Positions 21,251-31,790 of a stretch of 64,000 bases of DNA are shown here, piece by piece. Both the position numbers and the translations under genes were made by a program. Numbering within the stretch: position 1 is the first letter of the stretch; each line of letters starts with the position of its first letter. The stretch comes from Halichondria panicea (Eukaryota > Porifera > Demospongiae > Suberitida > Halichondriidae). The notes below the pieces were generated by a model. The model did not search any database, had not been told where the DNA came from, and was given only the letters and a program-made list of their open reading frames with translations. Location: contig NC_087382.1 in assembly GCF_963675165.1 (NCBI RefSeq), positions 6,682,315-6,746,314 on the forward strand. Direction: 5' to 3'.

Positions 21251-21906
21251 TGTTACACTCAGTCAGCTAGTACACTCAGTCAGCTAGCTAGACACGTGTT
21301 GTTCAGACCGCACATGCTCAAAAATTGGGGTCAGGCTTTAGGGCAGGGCGTGGCTCAATATAGTTGCCAGACAACAAGTCAATTATCATGTGCATTAAAT
21401 AGGATTGCGTCTATAATTCAATGATGTCTGGATCTGATGCTAACTTAATTGTCAAACTTGACAATACTAGACTAAGTATATACTATGTACGTATACGTAC
21501 TGTATACTTGTATCATTTATTATTATACGCTAGACATAATTATATACTTTACAGTGCAATCTTGTTTACAGTGCAATCTTGTACATGAATTATACTTGAT
21601 GTACTTAATAATTATTATATTAACCCTTTCCCTGCTTTAATTAAATGAGAATAAAACAGAATATTTCCATTTTTTTCTTTAAAAATTTATATCTCATGAA
21701 CCATACCTGGTAAAATTCTGAAACTAACTTCCACAGGTTCCTGTGATGTCATCGTCGTTGCCTAGCAACCAAGTACACCCCCATAATTAGCGATTGTTTA
21801 CACATATGTACATAATTACTACTACATGATCACACACAAAGTAATAAAAAAAATTCACATGCTATAAATAGTTCACATTGAGACATAATATCAATATAAG
21901 AACATA

Positions 21907-22326
21907 TGTGACAGGCTCTGGGAAAACCAGACTATTGGAGCAGAATTTAGTATTGAGCTACAGCTAAATTTATGCCAACAGTATAAAATCTCAAATAAAA
22001 TGTTATTGATGTATAAGTATCTACAGTCCTTCTACTACCTCTCTGTAAAATCTGATGCTCTAAATCCAACTCTTTCCATCGAAACGCTTCGTCCAAAGTT
22101 TCGCTATTACCTTATTTTTCCTAATTAAGCAATCTTTGAGAGTCGTTTTTCTCGATACTACATTTTACGGCTTCGAGTTTCCAACGTGCATGACTCGGGT
22201 ATGAAACTAGGTATGTGAACACTAAGCATATCATTGTGTAGGCAATGCTCTGCTCTATTATTTGGTACATTAATCACACATATTTTAGTCTGCTCCAATA
22301 GTCTGGTTTTCCCAGAGCCTGTCACA
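21907..22326 (-). mobile_element. 420-bp MITE, copy 2
   Basis: It has the same length and ends as 13776-14195 but is inverted. TA is at 21905-21906 and 22327-22328. It sits in the 3' part of the piggyBac element. Confidence 0.9.
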
Positions 22327-22610
22327 TATATTCGTGTATATTATTGTGTGATGCTTTCCAAGCCACCCAGGAGGTACATCACTGAGCTCGCTTTTTTTAA
22401 CGTGCTATCGGCAAATACATTACCCCTACTGCACTTAGAACAACTCCTACTTGGTGTAGTCACACTCGTGATGGTATTTCTTCCAACAGTTTCGGTATTT
22501 GTGAATACACAGGCGTACATTACACACCAAACAGGAGATTCGTGACTCGTGCCTGTACTGTGACCTACTGAGTTTCCTCGTACACCTGACAGCATTGCAC
22601 ACGACACACT

Positions 22611-25134
22611 CTAGTTTTCATTGAACTCTGGACAATGGTTGAGAGTGGTATCTAGCCTATCATCTCTAGCTGAAGTCCTCGGTCGTCCTTTGTTAGACCT
22701 TTTACGGTAACTACCAATCAGCTTCTCTGCTAGCTCCAGCTTGAACGTTATGAAGCTACCTTTCCTCTTCAGCTTTTCACGTGTCCAATTCTTGCGTGCA
22801 TGTTTCCAGAGTTGATAAGCGTTGAGGATACTGGTGTCCAAAATATAGGAAAACACACGCTTCCACCACTTCTTGGAGCGCCTACCCAGGTTGTAGCAAG
22901 CTATGAGCTGGTCACCCCTGATAATCTGGCATGAGAGGAGGGCACACGACCCATTCGCGAGTACCATCACGGGCTGTTCGCTTCACTTTAGGTACAGAAG
23001 AGGCCTCGGCAACATGAATGGTGCTCATAAAATGGTGCTCATAAAATAGATGGGTCGGCTATCAACCCAACAACAAGCCAAAAGGGGGCCAGACGCACGA
23101 TAATCATAATGACCTTTGTTCTTACTCTTAGGGACCACTAAATCACGAGGGAAATGTTTCCGTGTGTACCGAGCAGTTCCGCAAGCACCAATTCCCTTAT
23201 TGTACAGAGTGAGAAACAATTTCGCCGAGGTGTAATAATTATCAACAAAGAGCCTGTAATGGTTTTGCTCCATTCCATGGACTAGACTGTACACTACTTT
23301 AGCTGTGGCGCCTTGGTCGTCAGCTGACACATGCTCATCAACAGCTAAAGCAGCACCAGTGTAAATCTGAAAACGCTTCACATACGCACTGATAGAGTCA
23401 GAGAGGACAAACACTTTGATGCCCCACTTAGTCGGCTTGTTTTTCAAGTACTGTTTGAAGCCTAGTCTTCCTTTGAATTTTATCATAGCTTCATCTATTG
23501 CAAGCTCGCCATGCGTGTTGTATTGTGAGTCAAACTGCGCAGACACTAGATCAAGAAGTTCACGCACTTTGAATAGTTTGTCATGCCCTGGCTGACCTCT
23601 TGGTACCTGATGGTCAAGATTACATAGATGAAAGTACCTCCAAATTTGCTCAAATCTAATACGTGACATTACTTCAGACAAACCAACGCTGATGAAAGGG
23701 TGCTTAGTGGACCAGTACAGGGGTAGCTGAGGAAGCTTCACAATTCCCATTAGAATAATCATACCAATGAAGGCTTTTATACCCTCTATGGTAATTGGGG
23801 TCCATGGCCTACTATGCTGGCTAAGATTTTGCCTGCATCTGGCAGCATATCGTTGAGTTTCAGCAACTATCAGGCGCCACACTTCATCAGTAAAATACCG
23901 TGAAAATAGCTCATACGCAGACATGCTGATATCTACAGGTTGACTTGGCCCTGGTTCTGGACCTATATAACGCCAAGCAAAACCCTCAGACTCACGTTTC
24001 TGCCATGGCCCATTCAGAATAGTCTGTTCCTCGGTCAGAGGTCCAAAGAAGGGATTTTTTACTGCCACTTCCAGGTGCGGTAGGGGGTTGACATATACCG
24101 CGTCCTCTCCCACGTCCACATCCTCTGCCCTGGCCACGTCCTCTGCTGGGCCTTACTTGTCCTCTACCACGTCCTCTACCACGTCCTCTGCCCCTGCCCC
24201 TTCCTCTGGCAGCAACTTTAGGTGGACTTACGCCTACATCAGAATCGGCTTCACTGCTGGGTGGAGTGTCTGAGTCAGAATCACTATCATCGGAGTCTCT
24301 GTGCTGTGGGGGGAGTGGTGTAGATGTGAGACGGGCAGACAAACGAGTGCGTTTGCGTGTGTGTGTGTGTGTGAGTGGTGTGTGAGTGGTGTGAGGTCAG
24401 GTCAGGTAACCCAGAGGGGCCGGAAGGGGTGAGAGGGGGGCCAGCAGCAGATCCTGTGATGGGTGTGAGATTGCCATCAACTAACCCAGAAGGACCGGAA
24501 GGGGTGAGAGGAGGGTGAGAGCGGCCAGCAGTAGATCCAGGAGTGGGGGTGATGTTTCCATCAGGTAACCCGGAGGGGCCGGAAGGGGTGAGAGGAGGGT
24601 GGGAGGGGAGGAACAGGTTCGATGCAGGGGCCAGAGAGTCTTCCTCGTCCTGAGACAGATCCACTTCGTCCAGCATATTTCCATGCTCTCCCGACGACGA
24701 CAAATTGTACTCAGACATAGTGGGGGAGGGGCTGCGTTGATTCTCATCTCCTACAGCAGTGCTAGCTTCACCTAGCAAACAGAAGTTGCATGTCAATTGT
24801 GGCTCATGGTGTCCACTCATGGTGTCCACTCATGGTGTCCACTTCAGAAACAACAGAGCCTAAACAAAGCTATACTAGTCTAACAAGACTAACAAGACTA
24901 ACAACACTATTCTAGTATCTTACCAGGACCATGAACATTGTCCATCTCTAGCTCTTCTTCCTCAGAGAAGTCTGGCATCTGGTCTTCTGGCTGGACCTCT
25001 GGAAGGTAGCTCCCAATTTCTTCTTGATCACAGGCACTGTCTCCTGACTCTACAAGGCCAAAATCATCAAGGTTGTCATCGTCCAGTAGTCCTAGTACCT
25101 CGTTGAGGTTATACCGTGAAGATCTTGCAGCCAT
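22611..25134 (-). pseudogene. piggyBac transposase, introns present, frame broken
   Basis: This is a cut-and-paste transposase with TTAA specificity. Exon 1 (25134-24924) is an acidic leader (MAARSSRYNLNEVLGLLDDD) ending at GTAAGA. Exon 2 starts after TGTTTGCTAG and is proline/serine-rich with three PPLTPSGPSGL units, followed by an arginine-glycine tract. The DDE domain follows (SAYELFSRYFTDEVWRL), with catalytic residues in ELAIDEAMIKF, RLFVDNYYTSAKLF and CCWVDSRPIYFMST. The C-terminus has YNLGRRSKKWWKRVF and ends at 22611. Breaks are a shift in the CA repeat near 24350, a shift near 24130, an exact 14-bp duplication at 23018-23045 and a gap near 22920. The cysteine-rich tail seen in the other family is missing. 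Confidence 0.88.
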
Positions 25135-25460
25135 TATAATTTGCAAAATTTATTTCAACTGTAACTTTCTTTGCCGACCACGTGGAAATTAAATAAAAAT
25201 ACCACGTGATAGAGCAGCGCAAGGCGCATCTGGTGGTACCTACAGTGTGTGCAGAGTTCAAACACAGCGTGCACTACGATTTTTTAAACATTAACGGTAG
25301 CCATGCCGACTATAGTCGGCTAAAGCGGGGAAAGGGTTAACGTGCACGCGGATAATATCTCACGAAAAGGCACGTAACACATGTACACATGAATCAGGTG
25401 AATTGTTGCAATTGGCCTTCATTGCCATATGCACAATTTGTCCACTTCTTGAGCCACATT

Positions 25461-25900
25461 CTAGGCCAGGTCTCTATACAAACGAGCGTTCTGTATGGCT
25501 TGGTCTCTATCATTCTCTAGCTGCTTTATGTACACAGACTGATCCACTTCCAATTGTCTTTTGCGACACTGGTTTGATTCTTGTGTAGGAAGGAGCAACA
25601 CATCTGAGTTAGCAGTCAGTGAGTTTGAGTTTGATTCTAAGCTTGAGAATTCCTCCTGACAATGTAAAACAGTTTTCATGTTTTTTATGTTCCTTTTGTT
25701 TTCTCGGAGCAAAGCTTGTTGTTCTTTTTGCGTTTCAGCAATTGCTGCTTCGCTAATCTCTACTTGCACAGCTCGTTCATAATCTTCCTTTCTTTTTTTC
25801 CAAGAACTAAAACGTCTTTTCTTATTATCACGATATCTTTTCCGTTTTTTTCGAACCTCATTAGTTGTAAGAATATCGTGTAATGTCACAATAATACACA
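25461..25900 (-). CDS. Basic coiled-coil protein fragment, unrecognised
   Basis: On the minus strand the meaningful part begins near VTLHDILTTNEVRKKRKRYR. It continues KKRRFSSWKKRKEDYERAVQ, AIAETQKEQQALLRENKR and SVYIKQLENDRDQAIQNARL, ending LYRDLA and a stop at 25461. It is strongly basic, then a likely coiled coil with a bZIP-like look. Upstream the ORF runs into CA repeats (VCVCV), which is not protein, so the true exon start is unknown. It lies just outside the piggyBac right end, so it could be host sequence or another element. Confidence 0.4.
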
Positions 25901-25929
25901 CACATACACACAATTCTCCCATACACACA

Positions 25930-25989
25930 ATTCTCCTGTCAGGGCACACACACACACACGCACACACACGCACGCACGCACACACACAC

Positions 25990-26020
<31 letters not shown>

Positions 26021-26490
26021 AACCCTGCCTACAAGACAAGTCGCCGGTCAGGGCACACACACACACACCCTGCCTACAAGGCAAGTCGCCGGTCAGGGCA
26101 CACACACACACACACCCTGCCTACAAGACCCGCAAAGCAAGTCGCCGGTCAGGGCACACACACGCACACCCTGCCTACAAGACAAGTCGCCGGTCAGGGC
26201 ACACACACACACACCCTGCCTACAAGGCAAGTCGCCGGTCAGGGCACACACACACACACACACCCTGCCTACAAGACCAGCAAAGCAAGTCGCCGGTCAG
26301 GGCACACACACGCACACCCTGCCTACAACACCCTGCCTACAAGACACCCTGCCTACAAGACCCGCAAAGCAAGTCGCCGGTCAGGGCACACACACGCAAG
26401 TCGCCGGTCAGGGCACACACACACACACACACAAACCCTGCCTACAAGACCCGCAAAGCAAGTCGCCGGTCAGGGTACACATAAGTATGT
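25930..26490. repeat. CA microsatellite grading into a 45-60 bp minisatellite
   Basis: CA/CG dinucleotide repeats are followed by about eight to ten units. Each contains CCCTGCCTACAAGAC, optionally CCGCAAAG, CAAGTCGCCGGTCAGGG and a CA run of varying length. Units differ by presence of the CCGCAAAG block. Confidence 0.92.
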
Positions 26491-26519
26491 ACACACGCAC
26501 ACAGCAATACGAACTTTTA

Positions 26520-27139
26520 TTACCTTCTTTTTATCAACAGGAAAGCCTAACAGACTGGTTCACGGACGATGATAGTGGTAAATCGTCTGGATGGGAAAGA
26601 CTTTAATTGAACTTAGTATAGTATAGTACAGTACAGTACAGTACAGTACACCGTATAAAATAGATATTTTATTACCAGAATCTCCAGATGTGTGGTTCAC
26701 ATCCATCTCTTGAGACTCCGGTGTATTTCGACGCTTGATAAGCATTGGTAGAGAAGGGAATACTAGGGAAGGACTATACATCTTCAGCAACTAGCCTCAT
26801 CCATTATGCTATCAATATCATCACGTGACAAGCAGCTGGAACTGCATATGGGTGTGGTTTACCATGCACATGTGCACTTCATAGTTTACAAATCTTGCAA
26901 ACTAACTTGCTTTACTTACACCATGGACAATCTAGTCTACACCTTTGTAAACTTCATCTGTAGTGTACACTCTAGTCTACACATTTGTAAACTCCATATG
27001 TAACAAGCTTGTAAACTCTATGTAAATGCTGTGTTTACAAACTTTGCACACTAGTGTAAACTACCCTGTTTGGCCCTGTGTTTGCTACATCCAAGCTCAT
27101 GTGATGTCTACCTGGCAACTACACACAGTTGATCGGTCA
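26520..27139. other. Possible short exons, otherwise no gene
   Basis: On the plus strand AACAG/GAAAGCC (about 26540) opens a piece reading SLTDWFTDDDS to a GTAAAT donor near 26578. An acceptor TTATTACCAG (about 26679) leads to ESPDVWFTSIS and a stop. On the minus strand 26790-26690 is also open (RRNTPESQEMDVNHTSGDSG). Which strand is coding is unclear. The stretch 26806-27139 has short duplications only. Confidence 0.25.
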
Positions 27140-27690
27140 TAATGTGTCACAGGGGCGTGGCAAATTCAGGGGTGTGGCAAATTACATTACTACGCAACAA
27201 AAACCAAGAAAATCAGCTAAAAAATCACCAAAGAAGAGACTGGTCTAGCTCCTGTCTAGCTCCTGTAAGTTACTAGCTCCTGTAAGTTAGTACAGTGAAA
27301 AGTATACTATTGTAGTACATGCTCCTCAAAAATAAGACCTTAACTAGCATAAACTCAAAAAATAAATGCCTAACATATTTGCTACTATAAATTTACTCTG
27401 CACTTCCGTTGGAGCTCAAAAGTTGCACAAGGTAATGAAGTACTTGCAGTAATGAAGTACTTGCACAACAAATACATATAAGATAGTTTCATGCCTAACA
27501 TATTTTCAATGTACACATAATTATTCTAGCAGCCATTTTGGAAGTCATATGATGTAACAGCGCCAATAGTTGAACTTTCAGTACCTGCACTCAAATTGAT
27601 CCAATCACATTTAGTTTAGAAGATATTCACAAAAGCGTAAAAAATCAAAAGTTCTACTCTCTTTGGTTGTTGCACTGGGTTGTTGCACTG
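27140..27690 (-). repeat. Dispersed repeat R3, copy 1
   Basis: It shares blocks with 36700-37160 (opposite orientation) and 37820-38110 (same orientation): AGAGACTGGTCTAGCTCCTG, ATGCCTAACA(T/C)ATTTGCTAC, ACTTTCAGTACCTGCACTCA and TTGCACTG. It contains many short tandem duplications (27240-27300, 27430-27470, 27665-27690). The nature of the repeat is unknown. Confidence 0.7.
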
Positions 27691-27729
27691 TACCTGTGCA
27701 GTATGTATGATGCGATCATCTAACTCATC

Positions 27730-28290
27730 TCCACCTGACAGCAGGTGATATTCGGAGCATGTTAGTGCTGGAATTGTGTCACTGAATTCCAGTTTACAGT
27801 GCTTGGGTTCACTTCTGGGCGTTTGACACGTCCTATGGTCTAAATCAAAAGAAGACTTGTACGAAACTTCAACTATTATTATAGCTAGGGATCAAACTTT
27901 ACCTATAATTATACAGCACTGAAAGATTGATGGCCTTTTTCAGATCCACTGACAAAGGTCATCATCTATGTGGGAGCTAGTGAGGAGCAGGTAGGTCTTC
28001 CCATATTGATGGCTGATCAGCTTCTTCAAATCACTCTTGATTTGATGGGAGTAATACTCAAGTAATGGATTTATCTCAACGGTACTCCTGCTTTCTTGAA
28101 GGCATCAAACTCATCATGCAGCTTGCTGACAAAATCATCCCAAGCTTCTCTGAGAGGAGGTTCCTTGCTCTTTGAGGCTGGGACACATCGACATCTTTAC
28201 TCAAACAATACTCCCCATCTCCAAGTGAAAGCAGATTCATCTGCATTGTATTATTATATACACAGTTCCGTAATTTACTATGAGTCATAA
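27730..28290 (-). pseudogene. Downstream exons of the integrase-bearing element, possible Ulp1-like piece
   Basis: Read on the minus strand after the integrase: LREAWDDFVSKLHDEFDAFK (about 28170-28100), LLEYYSHQIKSDLKKLISHQ (about 28060-28000), then TPRSEPKHCKLEFSDTIPAL and CSEYHLLSGGDELDDRIIHT up to a GTACAG donor near 27697. The pattern of a short W/L-D-D-x-I-I-H-x-A-Q helix resembles the start of some Ulp1-type cysteine protease exons that follow transposon integrases. No catalytic His/Asp/Cys is in view, so the assignment is tentative. Frames are broken by stops. Confidence 0.35.
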
Positions 28291-28589
28291 TAACTTACAT
28301 TGAAGTCTTCATCTTCTTCTGCAAGATACAACTCCTGACTAGCTCCAGTTCTCCATAAACGTAGAAGATGCTCATCAAAGAGAACCTCCTGATCACAATC
28401 TTGAGATTGATCAGGGAAAGCTGCAGGGTCAGCATAATCATCAGGGACAGCAGCATTAAAGCTATCAGTAGAACCATCATATCATCAGGAATGGCAGGAT
28501 CACCAGGAGGGACAGCAGAACGACCGCAATCAGGAGTAAACTCAGTAGCATGATCTGTATGATTATACATGATTGTCATTCATGCATGA

Positions 28590-29400
28590 CCTTCACTCGG
28601 TGGATCGTAGTACAGCTTTAGCCTAGACGAGTTACAGGAAGTCTTCAGCACAGTTCCACTTGCATTCTTCAGCTTGTAGCATCCTTTGTCCAGTCTCTCA
28701 GCAATCTCATACGGACCAGTCCAATTTGGATCAAGTTTTCCTCCTTTCCTAGTTGTTTTTCGAACTCAACAACACTTTGTCTTGTCTCCTATTTTAAAGG
28801 AAGGAAGAACATGCTTGGAATCATAGATCCTCTTCTGCTTATTCTGAGCAACTTCAATGTTGGCTTTAGCGGATGTCTCTACAAAGTTCTATGTGCTTTG
28901 CAAGCTTCATTGGAAGAAAATCCTTCCTCTTTACTTTGAGTTGTTTCACTTTGAGCTGTAGGTGCTGTTTCCGGTTTGCGACCATACAGAAGCTCTAAGG
29001 GATGCTTGAGGCCTGTTTGGAAGTTCTGTAAGCAAACAGAACAGGCACAAATCCCATTCTTCTTCTGTCTCAACCACCTTCTGCAGTGACCGAATCACTG
29101 CTGACAGGCACAGGGTGAAGGGTAGCTGGTGTTTTTTTGAGATTGGCTCGTTGGCAGCTCAGCTATCACAAGTCTTGACATAGTTGTCAATGTCATTAAT
29201 CATTCCATTCCAGTAGTACCTGTATAATATGCATGTATTTCATTACGAGTTTTTTCATGCGTGTTTTTTCATACGTACAACTGAGTGTAATAATTACTTA
29301 GAGCTTATCTTCTCCCTGGTTTTATCTCTCCCAAAATGCTTGTCTGAATGACAAGCAGCTATGATTCTCTTCTTTGTACCCTCATCTTTAATTAATTAAT
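28590..29400 (-). pseudogene. Integrase-like transposase with an intron (Ginger-like or Ty3/gypsy)
   Basis: On the minus strand: KRIIAACHSDKHFGRDKTRE and KISS (29360-29300), then an intron from a GTAATT donor near 29300 to a TTATACAG acceptor near 29222. After it come RYYWNGMINDIDNYVKTCDS (H2C2 zinc-binding part), ANEPISKK and TPATLHPVPVSS. The catalytic core is deleted. The tail resumes SLQKVVETEEEWDLC, LKHPLELLYGRKPE, EVAQNKQKRIYDSKH, WTGPYEIAERLDKGCYKLKN and ends SSRLKLYYDPPSEGHA near 28590. The intron and the extra downstream exons fit Ginger-type DNA transposons better than an LTR element, but I see no termini to prove it. Confidence 0.7.
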
Positions 29401-29745
29401 CCACTGCCCACCATGAGTGTGACTTCTAAACTTTTTTGACTTCCTCCTCCCTTCACTTGCCTCAGCTGGGTAAGATCCTCCTTGAAGGTAGTCTTACAAA
29501 CTCCATTGTGCTGTAGTCACTCAGTTACAGCGCATAGCATCTAGTCATTGAACCATGGTGTAACTCCAGACAATATACGCGACACCAGACAGGAAATGCG
29601 ACGCAAATGCTGTCCGGCACGGACTGTTTCTGCGCGCGCAATTAGTCCTCCGGACCAAATTCCGGCCGGACCTTATTTTTTTCTGTGACACAGGAACCAG
29701 AGTCAATCACATCGTATATCAATCACATCGTATAAATACAAATCT

Positions 29746-30017
29746 ATGGTGGAAAAACCTGATACCTTTCAGTATGTACCGTTGCTGAAAAATTTGGAGT
29801 GGCTACTTCAAAACAAATGTGGAAGAAGTAAGCCAACTGTTACATGTATACATTAATCGTACATTGTGCATCAGCATTTCTAGACTACAATTATCACTTG
29901 CATAGGTGGCCGTGATGGATATCTGTTCAGCATCCTGTGTTTACTAGGCACTTCAAATTGTTATCTACTATGAGACGGCTAATCCTCTTGGTTCATATCG
30001 CGGGGTGCACAAGCTTG
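29746..30017 (+). pseudogene. Two exons of a repeat-encoded protein (ETANPLGSYRGVHKLG motif)
   Basis: Exon A (29746-29827) reads MVEKPDTFQYVPLLKNLEWL to a GTAAGC donor. An intron ends at CTTGCATAG, and exon B (29906-30017) reads SGRDGY, QHPVFTRHFK and YYETANPLGSYRGVHKLG in shifted frames up to a GTAATA donor. I recall the YYDxxExxNPLGSxxxxHKLG block from a large unnamed transposon-derived family in fish, corals and sponges. The function is not known to me. The copy is a fragment with frameshifts. Confidence 0.5.
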
Positions 30018-31785
30018 GTAATATCAGCATAATTATTAATTGTACATGCATTCATGTACATGTTTGTCTGCAAACATAGAACCTAAAAAACATAGAACCT
30101 AAAATGCGATTCGATGCACACAGCTTATTGCTTGCGTGACTAAGCCTGTCCTAGCACCTTTTATTCTTTATTGAAGACCGTACGTATACCATGTACATTT
30201 CATACACCTTTCTATATAGTTACCTCCATACCTGTAATTGGACTTACATGTATGGTGTATTGTGTATGGTGTAATGGTGTATTGTGTGCAGTCATGAACA
30301 TACGAAGAGGTGCCGTACTTTTTGCACTCGCATGCACTCGCAGACACACTGGCAGCCCATGAATTGGGCGGTTTTAAGAAAATACTTGTTGTAGTTTACG
30401 TATTCATGTATGTAACACAGCTTTTTGTTCACCTGCGAACAAATTCACTCCAAGAACGGCTGAGACGTATGAGTATCATTGCTCTCTTTTGTTCAGGGGG
30501 CAGAGAACTCAACCACATATGGGCTTTGAAGTTTGAATTGTACAATACACATAATTATACATTGCCCTTGCACATTGCCCTTGCACACACATGGCCCAGG
30601 CTCTCAAGCTCCGGGACGTGTCTATCTGGTTCCCAACGGGCGTTCTTGTTAATTGTCTCATCATGAGACTCATGATTGACCAGGTCAGGAGTCTAAGCTC
30701 AGTAGCAATAAAGGAATCGACAAAGATTTAAGTGTCTGATTTAAGTGTCTGCTGCCCCAGAGTGTCTGCTGCCCCAGACTGTTGGAGGATTCATTTTTTG
30801 TACAACAGAATCAATTTTATTAAAAAACCACGCCCAGATCACGCCCAAATACAATCAATACCCAAATACAATCAATACCAGGCGACCTAGCCTTCAATTG
30901 ACGTTTGTCTCAATCTTGTAAGTTGAACAGGATTCTACACTTCCATGCCGTTCCTCAGGATGTGATGCATGTGTTGGGGTGTGTTGTGATGCTTACTGAT
31001 TTCGTCACTGTTAGCTGCTACTTCGATATGATAGCATATTATACCGTTCAATTGGGGCCTGGGGTCGAGGCTAGGGTAACGCAAGTCCATGCCACCCTTG
31101 TCCATGCCACAATACTAGCACCTGTGTCCAGCGACTTCACTCTGAATAGGAATTATTATAGTAAATAATGAATGTTTGGGCCATTGACTGCAAGTGATCA
31201 TGTGAACCAAGTGATCATGTGAACACGCATTGTACATGTATATCAACATTTTACTATACCACAGTGCAGTGCAGTTATAATTCTTAGTCACCCATTAGCA
31301 ACGAGCCATAAGTCATAATTACTATTGCAGTAAATGCATGGTGCTTGCTGAGTGCAGTTGGTCAGCTCAGAGTCCACAAGCTGGAAGCGTTGCTACTCAC
31401 AGAACCATGAAATGATTTTTTTTTAAACAATTACATTCTGTCATAGGTACATACCTCTAGCTCAGTATTGTCAAAGTCTCCACTGTCGGAGTCTCGCCGG
31501 GAATCCTTTAACAAACTCACTGCCCGTGCGGTGCTGGAGCTTGGAGTAAATCCATTCAACTTCTCCCTATCAGTTTCATTTGAGGCCCATTAGCTTTGAC
31601 TAAAAACTTTAGTTGTTCTTCAGTCACCGTCTAAAACTAAAAAGCTTAGCCATAAGCCGGCCCGGCATTTTTGGCTACCCCATCTGTACCAGTTAGTGTA
31701 CCAGTTAGTCAGTTGAAATCTCTCTTAGATTGCTGATTCTTTACGTCTTACATCTGTATCTATTGGTAGTGGTCGGTTTGGGAAT
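30018..31785. other. No gene seen
   Basis: Short ORFs without recognisable motifs and frequent 10-20 bp tandem duplications (30060-30100, 30720-30780, 30830-30885, 31190-31225). Nothing coding can be supported. Confidence 0.45.
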
Positions 31786-31790
31786 TGTGT

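Larger units (their letters stand above)
21624..25336 (-). mobile_element. Near-complete piggyBac element (3.7 kb)
   Basis: TTAA flanks are at 21620-21623 and 25337-25340. The TIRs are CCCTTTCCCTGCTTTA and, on the complement, CCCTTTCCCCGCTTTA (15 of 16 identical). The transposase gene lies on the minus strand with at least one intron. A 420-bp MITE is inserted in its 3' non-coding part. This is a different piggyBac family from the CCCTTTAACCG elements. The ends look intact, but the gene has frameshifts. Confidence 0.9.

Noticed and set aside
25901..26111. N-terminal part of the 216-residue minus-strand ORF
   Set aside because: It is CA-repeat translation (VCVCVCV) fused by chance to a real coiled-coil stretch; only 25461-25900 is kept.
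25920..26490. CRISPR-like array of similar units
   Set aside because: Units are a CA-rich minisatellite without unique spacers, in a clearly eukaryotic setting.
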